From contig NZ_OUNG01000004.1 in assembly GCF_900343155.1 (NCBI RefSeq), forward strand, positions 186,001-250,000: a stretch of DNA of 64,000 bases. Direction: 5' to 3'. This DNA is from Lactimicrobium massiliense. Lineage in GTDB: Bacteria; Bacillota_I; Bacilli_A; Erysipelotrichales; Erysipelotrichaceae. The notes beneath the pieces are model-generated. The model was not told the origin of the DNA. It ran no database searches and saw only the letters and a program-made list of their open reading frames with translations. The first letter of the stretch is position 1. The number at the start of each line of letters is the position of its first letter. This document shows, one piece after another, positions 14,868-24,040 of this stretch. The position numbers were made by a program, and so were the translations under genes.

Positions 14868-17102
14868 TTACATAAATTCTGATTTCAACTGTACTCCAAC
14901 AATGAAACGGGCTGACTTCGTCCGCTTCTTTCTGAATCCAGCTTTCTCTAATGCTGAATAGAAGTCGGCACTGTTTCTGGTGTACTCACCCACATGCTGA
15001 CAGTAATTTCTGTACTCGTCATAGAACTGTCCGGATGGTGCCATGTAGCTTGGATCCACTTCACAGCAGTCTGATAAGAACTGTCCCAGCCAGTCATTGG
15101 ATTGACGGTACTCATCGATTGCATCCTGCACGACCTTTGGCAGTTTCCATTTGAAGTTGTCTGCGATTGCCTTCTGCGCTCCCTCAATGATCCAGGTCAT
15201 GATGGCCGGTCCTGCATGCTCATACAGGTAGTCGGAGTAGTTCTTGATATCGCTCTTTCCGGTAATATGAGCGTTAAACGGGATTACGATCAGCCTTCTC
15301 CAGATGCCATCGTCATTGGCACCCACTCTTGGCAGGTGGTTGGTATAAAGGACCAGCGTATGAGTCGGTATGAAATCGAACGGCTTTTCATACTTCTTCT
15401 CGGCCTGAATCGGATCAGTAGAACAAAGCTGTTTCACCATAGAGGTGTTCAGCCGCATCCCTTCTTCTGTTTCCGAAGCAATGATGAGACGCTTGCCTTT
15501 CAGTTCTGCCATCTCTGGCTTCGCATTCCGCTTATTACCGACTGTCAGTACTTCTGCAGAGATCTTTCCACTGTAGGTTCCAAGCACTCTGGCTATCGTG
15601 TTCCAGAAGGTCGATTTACCATTTGCACCACTTCCGGCGCTAATGATGAGACTTTCCTGGTAGACTTTTCCGACTGCGGCCATACCGACTACCAGCTGAA
15701 CGTAATCAATCAGCTCCTGATCGTTCTGGAAGAAAAGCTGCAGAGAGTCGTTCCAGATATCTACACCCTTATCTCCAGGAAAACACTCGGTAATCTTGGT
15801 GATGAGATCCTCTGCTCGGTGTTCCCTAAGGCCCGCGACACCTTTCTCCAAGTCCACGGTTCCTTCTGGCGTATTCAGAAGATTTGGATTCTGATCCAGC
15901 ACATTAATGTCCCGATTCAGGAGTGCTTTCGATACAGAAAGCGCAGAACTGATATACTTCATGTCTCTCCGCTTCATGACAAAGGCATAGTAGTTATTGG
16001 CCTGCACGAACTGCATAAAGAGCTTCACCTGGTTCTTGTCATCCTGATCAATTCCCTTTTCTGCTGTCTTGCCGCCCTTCTTAATCAGATTGATATCGGC
16101 CCCCGCCTTCTCAAGTGCCTCCAAGGCAGCCGACCTTTGATCAATTGCATCATGCAGCTGCAAATCCAGAAACTCGACTGTGGCCGCCACGGCTAACTGC
16201 TTATCCTCCACCCAGACTCTTCCATCAAACCGGAGAAAGTCAGTAGCATTGGTATAGATCAGTTCATTGCCATATTCACGAGTTAATACCTTGGCCTGTC
16301 CAATATCGGAATAGTCATCTGGCTTCAGAGAGTTTTCCGGATTATATTTGTCCGGCGGAATATAGCCAGGCTGCTTGGACACCTTGCCTGCAAACTTCTT
16401 CGCGCTGTGCCAGATCGTCTGAAGCTCGTCTTCTTCCAAAGGCGGATCACACTTGGCAGCTTCTTCCCGGAACACCTCCATGGCCTTTTCCGTATCGCCA
16501 TAGCGGATCAGCACCCTTCCTGCGAAACGGCTGAGTGTGGAATTCCGGCTCCCTTCATGGATTATCCGTTCTGCACTATGCAGAGACAGGAAGTGATCAA
16601 TTGTCATACTGCCTTCATGCCAGATTGGATCCTGACTTTCACTTCCATAGATGAAGCGTCCGGCATCCAGCGCATTGGGATCAAAGAACGAATATTCGTT
16701 CTGGATCTTCTCCTTTAATGCTTTATAGGCATCCGGATCATAAATTGTCTGGATTGGAAAGTAGACATGGAACTTCGGCCTTGCGGCTCTGCCATTCTTT
16801 TCCTTCATATGATGACGGGAAAACGTAATTGCATAGGCTACGTCCTCCAGTTCATCCGCCAGCATCTCCGGGCTGATCCAGTCTTCTGGATTATCCGATT
16901 CATCATTGTCACAATCCATGACTGCACATTCCGAAGCGATGAAGTTCTTACTATTCCTGTAATTGCCTTTATACTCTGCACAGACATGATCGAACCGGAC
17001 CGCGTCCTTCAAATCCTCTGCATTCTCTGTCTCCACCCGGTATGGATAGAGACAGTTCTTTTCGTTTCCGGTTACCGTTGATACATAGAGAACTACTTTC
17101 AT
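14868..17102 (-). CDS. P4-type phage primase-helicase
   Basis: A 744-residue replication protein. The N-terminal part resembles an archaeo-eukaryotic primase (CAVMDCDNDES with DxD near residue 60, and RPKFHVYFP near 105). The D5_N region is in the middle (around 300-430). A superfamily III helicase follows near residue 485: Walker A SAGSGANGKST, Walker B KGKRLIIASETEEG, then THTLVLYTNHLPRV. It both opens and primes the phage origin. Its ATG immediately follows the stop of the small gene upstream, sharing one base. Confidence 0.93.
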   Translation of the reverse strand: MKVVLYVSTVTGNEKNCLYPYRVETENAEDLKDAVRFDHVCAEYKGNYRNSKNFIASECAVMDCDNDESDNPEDWISPEMLADELEDVAYAITFSRHHMKEKNGRAARPKFHVYFPIQTIYDPDAYKALKEKIQNEYSFFDPNALDAGRFIYGSESQDPIWHEGSMTIDHFLSLHSAERIIHEGSRNSTLSRFAGRVLIRYGDTEKAMEVFREEAAKCDPPLEEDELQTIWHSAKKFAGKVSKQPGYIPPDKYNPENSLKPDDYSDIGQAKVLTREYGNELIYTNATDFLRFDGRVWVEDKQLAVAATVEFLDLQLHDAIDQRSAALEALEKAGADINLIKKGGKTAEKGIDQDDKNQVKLFMQFVQANNYYAFVMKRRDMKYISSALSVSKALLNRDINVLDQNPNLLNTPEGTVDLEKGVAGLREHRAEDLITKITECFPGDKGVDIWNDSLQLFFQNDQELIDYVQLVVGMAAVGKVYQESLIISAGSGANGKSTFWNTIARVLGTYSGKISAEVLTVGNKRNAKPEMAELKGKRLIIASETEEGMRLNTSMVKQLCSTDPIQAEKKYEKPFDFIPTHTLVLYTNHLPRVGANDDGIWRRLIVIPFNAHITGKSDIKNYSDYLYEHAGPAIMTWIIEGAQKAIADNFKWKLPKVVQDAIDEYRQSNDWLGQFLSDCCEVDPSYMAPSGQFYDEYRNYCQHVGEYTRNSADFYSALEKAGFRKKRTKSARFIVGVQLKSEFM

Positions 17103-17434
17103 TACTCGTTCACCTCCGCAGCGCCATCGCAGAGTGTCTTCGATGCAAAGAGCAGTGCGGAAGTCAGATTCATGATTCCATCATCGCCACTGACTGCAAT
17201 CTCGACTCCTTTATTCATTCCGTGCTTATCCTTCAGCGGACGAATAAAGAGATCGGAATTATGGCTGTCACGGATGCAGACAAAGGCTCTGCCACCCTTA
17301 TGGCGCTCACCGCCTTTGAATCCTGTGGTTCCGGCTGTCACAACCATGGAAGAACAATCTCCCTTTACCCTTCTTTCATAAACATTGAAGGCTCTCTGGT
17401 TTACCATGACCTGTTTCTTTTTGATTTCGTACAT
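17102..17434 (-). CDS. Hypothetical phage protein upstream of primase
   Basis: A 110-residue protein (MYEIKKKQVMVNQRAFNVYERR...), basic at the N terminus, with Gly-rich GTTGFKGGERHKGGRAFVCI and a C-terminal helix. It may bind nucleic acid. Its stop touches the primase start, so it is the first gene of the leftward arm. AGGAG precedes the ATG. Confidence 0.65.
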   Translation of the reverse strand: MYEIKKKQVMVNQRAFNVYERRVKGDCSSMVVTAGTTGFKGGERHKGGRAFVCIRDSHNSDLFIRPLKDKHGMNKGVEIAVSGDDGIMNLTSALLFASKTLCDGAAEVNE

Positions 17435-17748
17435 TCGTATCTCCTTTCCTGGAGCAGGCTTATCTCTCCTGCCCTCTGCCTTGTAACCGACACGAAGCCG
17501 CCTGTTTTGTATCTTCCTTATGAATAATTTTTAAGAAATGTTCTGGAGCACGCTTTCCTTATCTAAAGAGGAATCGAGCCTCCGAAAATTTTTTTTGATG
17601 GCTGGATACAAAATCAGCCCCTTTGTGTCGGATATCAGTTGCCGGGAGATGAGCAGACATAAAAAAGCCGCTGACAGGAAAATTTCCTACCAGCGTACAA
17701 AAACAGCTCTCTTGTGTCGGTTAAGAGGTGACAGAAAGGAAAGCCAAT
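17435..17748. promoter_or_regulatory. Divergent control region between the two phage arms
   Basis: About 310 bases separate the leftward and rightward arms. Three copies of a CGTGTCGG/TGTGTCGG motif are present: 17485-17497 (minus strand, with flanking GGTTA), 17621-17631 and 17711-17723 (plus strand, the last again followed by GGTTA). A hairpin (CGCTG...CAGCG enclosing AGGAAA/TTTCCT) lies around 17670-17697. These look like operator and promoter elements for the early switch. I cannot name the regulator, and no repressor gene is visible. An RNA motif has been described upstream of DUF2800 genes, and this is where one would be expected. Confidence 0.5.
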
Positions 17749-17853
17749 ATGAATGAGCCAAGAGCAGATCCCATGACAACGAGCCTTTATGGCAGACAAG
17801 CATCAGACAAATATGGAGGTAATCAAACATGGATAAGAAAAATGAAATCTTAG
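17749..17853 (+). CDS. 34-residue leader ORF
   Basis: A short ORF (MNEPRADPMTTSLYGRQASD...) preceded by GAAAGGAAAG. It overlaps the first 25 bases of the next gene in another frame and contains that gene's GGAGG site. Its position makes it a likely leader peptide coupling translation into the operon. No similarity was recognised. Confidence 0.4.
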   Translation: MNEPRADPMTTSLYGRQASDKYGGNQTWIRKMKS

Positions 17854-18215
17854 CGGAGGCGCTGGATTCTATGTCCACGATCTTCGCTGAAGCGGCTAAG
17901 AAGCTCAAAGCAGTATCCGATTCGGAAGATAAGCCGAAGGCCAAAGAAAAGAAGGCCGCGGCTCCGGTGAAGAAGGAAGAGCCGATAACGTCAGCTCCCG
18001 TAAAAGCGGAAGAACCAAAGAAGGAAGCTGCTGAGCCAAAGCCGAAGGAATACACATTAGAAGAGGTCCGGGCAAAGCTTACGGAAGTAAAGCAGAAAGG
18101 CTTCGGTCCTCAGATCAAAGCAATCATCAATGCACATGGAGCGACCAACTTAACAAAGCTGGATCCTTCCGAGTATGCAGCCGTGGTCGCGGAAACGGAG
18201 GCTCTGCATGCCTGA
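17829..18215 (+). CDS. Lys/Ala/Pro-rich phage protein
   Basis: A 128-residue protein. Residues 1-30 form a helix (ILAEALDSMSTIFAEAAKKL). Residues 33-75 are a low-complexity Lys/Glu/Ala/Pro linker. The C-terminal ~55 residues (YTLEEVRAKLTEVKQKGFGP, IKAIINAHGATNLTKLDPSEYA) are a conserved module, often mis-annotated as an rRNA biogenesis protein. It is the first full gene of the rightward replication operon, with GGAGG upstream. Confidence 0.8.
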   Translation: MDKKNEILAEALDSMSTIFAEAAKKLKAVSDSEDKPKAKEKKAAAPVKKEEPITSAPVKAEEPKKEAAEPKPKEYTLEEVRAKLTEVKQKGFGPQIKAIINAHGATNLTKLDPSEYAAVVAETEALHA

Positions 18216-19335
18216 TGTACATGCTTATCTCTCCGCTTCCTCTTCTGCCCGCTGGACCAGGTGTCCGCCATCCGCAAAACTCTGTGCAAAAGCCGGTGAC
18301 CTTTCCAGTCCGTATGCTAGACAGGGAACCGATGCTCACAGCTTATGTGAGTACCTTCTCTTGAAGGCGCTGCATCGGCAGGCACGGGATCCAACCGAGG
18401 ATCTGGAATTCTACGATCAGGAAATGCAGAACTGCGCCGAAGGATACAGAGACTTTGTGATGGAACAGATCGAAGAAGTGAAAGAACACTGCTCTGATCC
18501 TTATATCGGTGTTGAGCAGCGGCTGGATTTCTCCCGCTGGGTTCCAGAAGGATTTGGAACAGGTGACTGTGTCATCGTAGCAGATGGAATCCTGCACATC
18601 GTGGATTTCAAGTACGGAGTCGGGATCCTGGTACCGGCAGAACACAACAGCCAGCTGAGCTGCTATGCCTTGGGAGCTTACGATGCACTCGGTGATCTCT
18701 ACGACATCGAGAAGGTCAAGCTTTCCATCTACCAGCCAAGACGGGAGCACATTGACACCTGGGAAACCAGTCTCTCTGATCTTCTGGATTGGGCAGACAA
18801 CGTCCTCTCCCCTGCAGCGAAACTTGCCATAAAGGGTGAAGGAGAATTCCAGGCAGGTGATCATTGTCAGTTCTGTGCCGTTAAGGCTACGTGCCGGGCC
18901 AGAGCAGAATTCAACATGAAGCTTGCGGAGCACGAATTCAAACAGCCGGATCTTCTGGATGACGATGAGGTTGCGGAGATTCTGGGCCAGGCAGACAGCC
19001 TGATCTCGTGGGCTGGCGATGTGAAGGATTACGCATTAAGTCAGGCACTGGCTGGCAAGCACTACCCTGGCTTCAAAGTGGTCGAAGGCAGATCCACACG
19101 GAAGTACACCAATGATGAGAAGGTCGCGGAAACCGTGGAAGAAGCTGGCTTTGATCCATATGACAAGAAGCTCAAAGGCATCACAGCGATGACCTCAGAG
19201 CTTGGAAAGAAACGATTCAACGAACTATTAGGCGGTCTTATCTACAAGCCGCCGGGCAAACCGGTATTAGTCCGTGACAGCGACAAGCGTCCGGAATTCC
19301 ATACCGAGGTTAATGATTTTAAGGAGGACGAATAA
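18208..19335 (+). CDS. DUF2800 RecB/Cas4-like nuclease
   Basis: A 375-residue protein starting MPDVHAYLSASSSARW, with GGAGG 6 bases before the ATG. The PD-(D/E)xK core is visible (GTGDCVIVADGILHIVDFKYG, QLSCYALGAY). A Cys cluster (CQFCAVKATCRAR) follows around residue 225, as in Cas4/AddB-type iron-sulfur nucleases. The DUF2800 family is always found next to DUF2815 and PolA in Bacillota phages, suggesting a recombination or replication exonuclease. Confidence 0.93.
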   Translation: MPDVHAYLSASSSARWTRCPPSAKLCAKAGDLSSPYARQGTDAHSLCEYLLLKALHRQARDPTEDLEFYDQEMQNCAEGYRDFVMEQIEEVKEHCSDPYIGVEQRLDFSRWVPEGFGTGDCVIVADGILHIVDFKYGVGILVPAEHNSQLSCYALGAYDALGDLYDIEKVKLSIYQPRREHIDTWETSLSDLLDWADNVLSPAAKLAIKGEGEFQAGDHCQFCAVKATCRARAEFNMKLAEHEFKQPDLLDDDEVAEILGQADSLISWAGDVKDYALSQALAGKHYPGFKVVEGRSTRKYTNDEKVAETVEEAGFDPYDKKLKGITAMTSELGKKRFNELLGGLIYKPPGKPVLVRDSDKRPEFHTEVNDFKEDE

Positions 19336-19338
19336 GTC

Positions 19339-19905
19339 ATGAACACACCGACAAAAGTTATCACTGGAAAAAACACTCGCTTCAGCTATCTCAATGTCAA
19401 TGAGCCGAAGGCTATCAATGGCGGAACACCGAAGTTCTCCGTCAGTCTGATCATTCCGAAGTCTGACAAGGTAACAATTGCCAAGATCAACAAGGCAATC
19501 AAGGCCGCCTATGAGGAAGGTCAGAACAAGCTGCGTGGAAACGGCAAGTCTGCTCCGTCCCTGGATGTGATCAAAAAGCCGTTGAGAGATGGCGACAAGG
19601 AAAGAGCGGACGATGAAGCCTACAAGGATGCTTACTTCATCAATGCAAACTCCACCACCAAGCCGGGTGTCGTGGATGCAAACAACAATATCATCATGGA
19701 TACTTCCGAGCTCTACTCCGGCATCTATGGCCGTGCTTCCATCAACTTCTACGCCTTCAATACCAATGGTAACAAGGGTATCGCCTGCGGTCTGAATGCC
19801 CTGCAGAAGCTGAGAGATGGAGAACCTCTGGGCGGTCACATCAATGCCGAGACCGAATTCGCCGGTCTTGACGATGATGACAGTGACGATGACTTCCTCG
19901 ATTAA
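19339..19905 (+). CDS. DUF2815 ssDNA-binding protein
   Basis: A 188-residue protein with the OB-fold-like pattern of the DUF2815 phage family (GKNTRFSYLNVNEPK, KFSVSLIIPKSD, GIYGRASINFYAFN) and an acidic tail (DDDDSDDDFLD), typical of single-strand binding proteins that recruit partners through their C terminus. It is 3 bases downstream of DUF2800. Confidence 0.9.
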   Translation: MNTPTKVITGKNTRFSYLNVNEPKAINGGTPKFSVSLIIPKSDKVTIAKINKAIKAAYEEGQNKLRGNGKSAPSLDVIKKPLRDGDKERADDEAYKDAYFINANSTTKPGVVDANNNIIMDTSELYSGIYGRASINFYAFNTNGNKGIACGLNALQKLRDGEPLGGHINAETEFAGLDDDDSDDDFLD

Positions 19906-19919
19906 GGGAGGTGGTCACT

Positions 19920-20087
19920 ATGTTTTGGAACTTCATTGATGCTGCGATGAAAGCTCTGATCTGTGGCTGTATCGGCGGATGTTGTCTGATGGTAGTTGGC
20001 TACGGCTGGTACATTCTCATCCGTTCCGTATGGCGGCTGATCAAGAAACTGATCAAATACATCAGAAGCGGAAACTTTATGAAATGA
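19920..20087 (+). CDS. 55-residue membrane protein
   Basis: A short ORF with GGGAGGTGG before its ATG: MFWNFIDAAMKALICGCIGG, then CCLMVVGYGWYILIR and a Lys/Arg-rich tail. It has one or two hydrophobic segments separated by a Gly-Cys-rich turn. It sits between DUF2815 and PolA in the replication operon. No family was recognised. Confidence 0.6.
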   Translation: MFWNFIDAAMKALICGCIGGCCLMVVGYGWYILIRSVWRLIKKLIKYIRSGNFMK

Positions 20088-20140
20088 ACGGTAAGGGTGG
20101 CAGGTGATCCTGCTGCCCTTCTTTCTTTATGGAGGTATTT

Positions 20141-22123
20141 ATGAAATCACTCTCTATAGACATCGAGACATACTGTGAGGCCAATCTTGCCAAGACTGGT
20201 GTGTACCGGTATGCAGAAGACAACTCGTTCCAGATTCTGCTCTTCGGTGTATCTGTGGATGAGAATCCGGTTAAAACTTATGATGTGGCATGTGGTGAGA
20301 AGATCCCGGATGAACTGCTGGAAGCACTGGTATCCAAAGACGTGATCAAGTATGCATTCAACGCATCCTTTGAGCGCATCTGCTTATCCGTCTATCTGAG
20401 AAAGCACTATCCTGTTTTGTTTGAATCCTATGGAGATCCGAAGGACTCGATTCATGGATATCTGGATCCGGTCAGCTGGAGATGCGATATGGTGCTGGCA
20501 GCATACAACGGCCTCCCTCTCTCTCTTGCCGGAGTCGGATCAGTCCTTGGCTTTGAAAAGCAGAAGCTCTCCGAAGGAAAAGACCTGGTCCGCTACTTCT
20601 CTACTCCCTGCAAGCCAACCAAGACGAATGGCATGCGGACCAGAAACCTTCCAACGGATGATCCAGCCAAATGGGAGCAATTCAAAAAATACAATATCCG
20701 GGATGTTGAGGTGCAGCTTCAGATCCACGAGCGTCTGAAGAAATATCCAGTTCCGGACTCTGTGTGGAATGAATATTTTATTGATCAGAAGATCAATGAC
20801 CGTGGCGTGCAGATCGATCAGACACTTGTGAAAGAGGCAATTGAGATGGATGCACTGACCAAGGAATCTCTGACCGCTCGGATGAAGGAACTGACTGGCC
20901 TTGAGAATCCTAACTCCGTCCAGCAGTTAAAAGACTGGCTGTGTGCTAACAGCATACAAACCGACTCTCTTGGAAAGAAGGACGTAAAGGCACTGATTGG
21001 CACCACGTCCGGTACCGTCAAAGAAGTGCTAAAGCTTCGGCTTCAGCTTGCCAAGAGCAGCGTGAAGAAATACGAAGCCATGCGCACTTCCATGTGTCCG
21101 GATGGCCGCTGCCGTGGTCTCTTTCAATTCTATGGAGCCAACCGCACTGGCCGCTGGGCCGGGAGATTGATCCAGTTACAGAACCTTTATCGAAACAGTA
21201 TGCCGGATCTCGACATTGCCAGAAACATCGTGAAATCTGGAGACTACGACTGGCTCTCTCTTATTTATGATGATGTTCCGGATGTTCTGGCTCAGCTGAT
21301 CCGAACCGCACTGGTTCCAAAGTCCGGATACAAATTTGTCGTATCCGATTTCAGCAGCATCGAGGCCCGCGTTCTTGCCTACCTGGCTGGCGAGACATGG
21401 AAAACAGATGCCTTTGCCAGAGGTGAAGATATCTACTGCTCCACTGCAAGCCGAATGTTTGGCGTTCCGGTTGTAAAGCACGGAATCAACGACGAGCTCC
21501 GCCAGAAAGGTAAGATCGCAGAATTAGCCTGTGGCTACGGAGGCTCAGTCGGTGCGCTGACCGCAATGGGAGCCTTGGAGATGGGCCTTAAGGAAGAAGA
21601 ACTGCAGCCGATTGTAAACTCGTGGCGCGAGTCCAACAGCGGCATCGTGCAGTACTGGTGGGACACCGATAAGGCAGTCAAAGACGCCATCCGCCATCAC
21701 CTTCCTACTCATGTCGGCAATGTGGAATTCTTCTGGTCCCACAATATGCTGTTCATCCATCTTCCTTCCGGAAGACGGCTCTCCTACGTAAAGCCAAGGA
21801 TTGAAGCAAACAAATTCGGTGGCGAGTCCATCACCTACATGGGTTTGAATGGTCAGAAGAAATGGACAAGGATTGAAAGCTATGGCCCGAAGATCGTAGA
21901 AAATGTGGTGCAGGCGATTGCCCGCGATATCCTGTGCAACAGCATGAAGAACTTGAAAGATTTTTATATTGTCGGGCATGTGCACGATGAGCTGATCATC
22001 GAAGTGCCAGAAGATATGAAGATGCAGCCGATCTGCGACACCATGGGCCGTGCTCCAGATTGGATGCCAGACATCCAACTCCGCGCAGATGGCTACGAGT
22101 GTTCATACTATATGAAAGACTGA
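20141..22123 (+). CDS. Phage DNA polymerase, family A
   Basis: A protein of about 660 residues starting MKSLSIDIETYCEAN, with GGAGG upstream of the ATG. It has an N-terminal 3'-5' exonuclease-like domain (DIETY, NASFERICL) and a complete polymerase domain. Motif A is DFSSIEARVLAYLAGE, the O-helix is RQKGKIAELACGYGG, and motif C is GHVHDELIIEV. It replicates the phage genome and ends the rightward operon. Confidence 0.95.
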   Translation: MKSLSIDIETYCEANLAKTGVYRYAEDNSFQILLFGVSVDENPVKTYDVACGEKIPDELLEALVSKDVIKYAFNASFERICLSVYLRKHYPVLFESYGDPKDSIHGYLDPVSWRCDMVLAAYNGLPLSLAGVGSVLGFEKQKLSEGKDLVRYFSTPCKPTKTNGMRTRNLPTDDPAKWEQFKKYNIRDVEVQLQIHERLKKYPVPDSVWNEYFIDQKINDRGVQIDQTLVKEAIEMDALTKESLTARMKELTGLENPNSVQQLKDWLCANSIQTDSLGKKDVKALIGTTSGTVKEVLKLRLQLAKSSVKKYEAMRTSMCPDGRCRGLFQFYGANRTGRWAGRLIQLQNLYRNSMPDLDIARNIVKSGDYDWLSLIYDDVPDVLAQLIRTALVPKSGYKFVVSDFSSIEARVLAYLAGETWKTDAFARGEDIYCSTASRMFGVPVVKHGINDELRQKGKIAELACGYGGSVGALTAMGALEMGLKEEELQPIVNSWRESNSGIVQYWWDTDKAVKDAIRHHLPTHVGNVEFFWSHNMLFIHLPSGRRLSYVKPRIEANKFGGESITYMGLNGQKKWTRIESYGPKIVENVVQAIARDILCNSMKNLKDFYIVGHVHDELIIEVPEDMKMQPICDTMGRAPDWMPDIQLRADGYECSYYMKD

Positions 22124-22159
22124 AAACAGCAGTGGGTGATGAGCCTGCTGCCGTTTTCA
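22122..22159 (+). terminator. Probable terminator after the polymerase gene
   Basis: An inverted repeat GAAAAC-GCAG / CTGC-GTTTTC with one mismatch and a 12-base loop starts at the stop codon. It separates the convergent polymerase and GmrSD-like genes. Confidence 0.55.
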
Positions 22160-22168
22160 CATAAGCCA

Positions 22169-22191
22169 ATATATATATATATATATATATT
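22169..22191. repeat. (AT)11 dinucleotide tract
   Basis: A perfect AT tract between the convergent gene ends at the left border of the AT-rich island. It is prone to slippage and may mark the junction of the island with phage DNA. Confidence 0.9.
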
Positions 22192-22195
22192 TCAC

Positions 22196-24040
22196 TTACC
22201 ATTTGTACATATCAAGAAGAATCTTAACTAACATGTCCGTCCGATCTTTAATCTTATCAACAGTCCATTTGTCTTCGTTTACAACAGACTGATTCAGGAA
22301 TAAACCATTTCTGTAACCAATATATTTTGTTTTGTCTTTTGACTTCCTATCCCTTTTTTGCTCAAATGGCATATTAGACAGATTCTGGTTATATCCTGTG
22401 ATAGTCAGATTTCCAAGTGTATGGACATAGTCGAGCAAATACTGCTTTGCCAATTCTTTATCTCCATCGGCAATCATATCTACCCATGCCTGCGGAATAT
22501 TATCTCCTTCCGGGAAGATATGTTCTATTGTCCATACATACTTATTGCTATTATCTCTTGACCACAAGTCAGAATATATTTCTTTTGTTTGATGCTGCGC
22601 TTCAATGCTGCATAGCAGAAATCTTGTTGCTTCCGGATTTTCATCATAAATGGAGCCACGCAACTTACTTTCAAACAAGTCATCAGGCGCAGATACAGAC
22701 TTCAGCTTATTCTGTATTATGTTCACAACTTCTTTGCCCTGAGAAGACTTGCTGTCTGCAATCGTATCAATGAAAAGCTGTGTCAATTTACGGGTGTTCG
22801 GCACATCTGTTACATTACGTCTTACAAAGAAAGTAATTAAAACGTGAATAATCTCATTGATATTATCATCAGATAATCCCATCTCTTTCTGATTGGAAAT
22901 TATATACAGCAACAAAATATATGATGGAGCTCCGGAAATCCTTTCAAGGTCCTGAAGGGCTGGACTATATAGCTTTGTTTCATCAGCATTATTTGTAATA
23001 AGTGAGTATACCTTGGATTTATCCAATAGGTCATTTAACAGCCTTTTATAGTCACTTTTTATCATCTTCTCATAAATATCAAGAAGCGTTGTCCTAGTAG
23101 CCAGGTATCCTAAATAATATTTTTTATCAGAGCTCTCGTATGGCTTGTTCAATTCTTCTCTGAATGCATTGTAATATTGGCGGAAAAACCTTTCTTCAAC
23201 AGCATAATCATCCTGCCCTACATTATTCAGAATCTGTTTCCAAATTTCATAGCTATTGTCTGCATCATCTTCATTGGCCGCCTGAGAAATCAATGTGTTT
23301 TTAATCAGATCAAGTGCCGAAAGCGGTACACCACGATGATTTAAGGATTCAAAGAGCATGTATGCATCCTGATTAGTATCGACTTCAATTTTCACTAGGA
23401 CTGCATGTTCAAATCTCCGAACGATACCGAAAAGGATACCTACTTCACTCGCACTAGGCTTTTCTTCCTTAATTTCATTTACTTCTTCATCAATGAGCTT
23501 TCCAAAATGACGGTATGCTTTTGCAATTTTTCTCAATCCAAAATAGTTAGGCTTAGCAACCTGGGCGCTTATTATTTGTTTATTGGAAAGCAGATAGGAG
23601 AAATCCTCCTCGTTTGAATTCTGTTTTTGCAGGATAAGCCTTTGTAAATATTCTGTTGTCTTTTTACCATCCGAAGAATACATCTGCTTCTTAATGGCCA
23701 ATTCACTTTTCAGATTTACAAGATCAGTAAGCTCATCAAAGTCCATCTGGTCCTTAAGATGATAAAGTTTTTCATAAAGTGCAGTTAGCAAAAGAATAAT
23801 TGTAGTAAACCGTTGCTGACCATCTATAAGTTCGAGTTCATTTGGTTTTGAGCCATCATCCACACATATGTATGAGCCAAGGAAATAACCAAGATCATTA
23901 TCTGTAACATCATTGAAGATAGCGTCCCATTCTCCTGTTCCCCAGGTGTATTCCCTTTGGTACTTTGGAATTCTAAAAACCGTTGAATCATTAATGGAAA
24001 ATATCTCCGCAACTGTTGGATGCGCTACAGTCTTAATCAT
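22196..24040 (-). CDS. GmrSD-like DUF262/DUF1524 protein
   Basis: A 614-residue protein. The N-terminal DUF262 domain shows FRIPKYQREYTWG near residue 22 and LELIDGQQRFTTI near 70, the ParB-like NTP-binding motifs. The C-terminal DUF1524 nuclease shows TIEHIFPEGD near residue 510 and LGNLTITGYNQNLSNMPFEQK. This single-chain layout matches type IV GmrSD enzymes, which cut modified phage DNA. Its ATG overlaps the stop of the MmeI-like gene by 4 bases (ATGA), so in the ancestral state it was translated with it. It has its own AAAGGAGG site and is intact. Confidence 0.9.
   Translation of the reverse strand: MIKTVAHPTVAEIFSINDSTVFRIPKYQREYTWGTGEWDAIFNDVTDNDLGYFLGSYICVDDGSKPNELELIDGQQRFTTIILLLTALYEKLYHLKDQMDFDELTDLVNLKSELAIKKQMYSSDGKKTTEYLQRLILQKQNSNEEDFSYLLSNKQIISAQVAKPNYFGLRKIAKAYRHFGKLIDEEVNEIKEEKPSASEVGILFGIVRRFEHAVLVKIEVDTNQDAYMLFESLNHRGVPLSALDLIKNTLISQAANEDDADNSYEIWKQILNNVGQDDYAVEERFFRQYYNAFREELNKPYESSDKKYYLGYLATRTTLLDIYEKMIKSDYKRLLNDLLDKSKVYSLITNNADETKLYSPALQDLERISGAPSYILLLYIISNQKEMGLSDDNINEIIHVLITFFVRRNVTDVPNTRKLTQLFIDTIADSKSSQGKEVVNIIQNKLKSVSAPDDLFESKLRGSIYDENPEATRFLLCSIEAQHQTKEIYSDLWSRDNSNKYVWTIEHIFPEGDNIPQAWVDMIADGDKELAKQYLLDYVHTLGNLTITGYNQNLSNMPFEQKRDRKSKDKTKYIGYRNGLFLNQSVVNEDKWTVDKIKDRTDMLVKILLDMYKW

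Noticed and set aside
15102-16196. A 364-codon open frame on the plus strand
   Set aside because: Antisense of the P4-type primase, whose motifs are unmistakable on the other strand.
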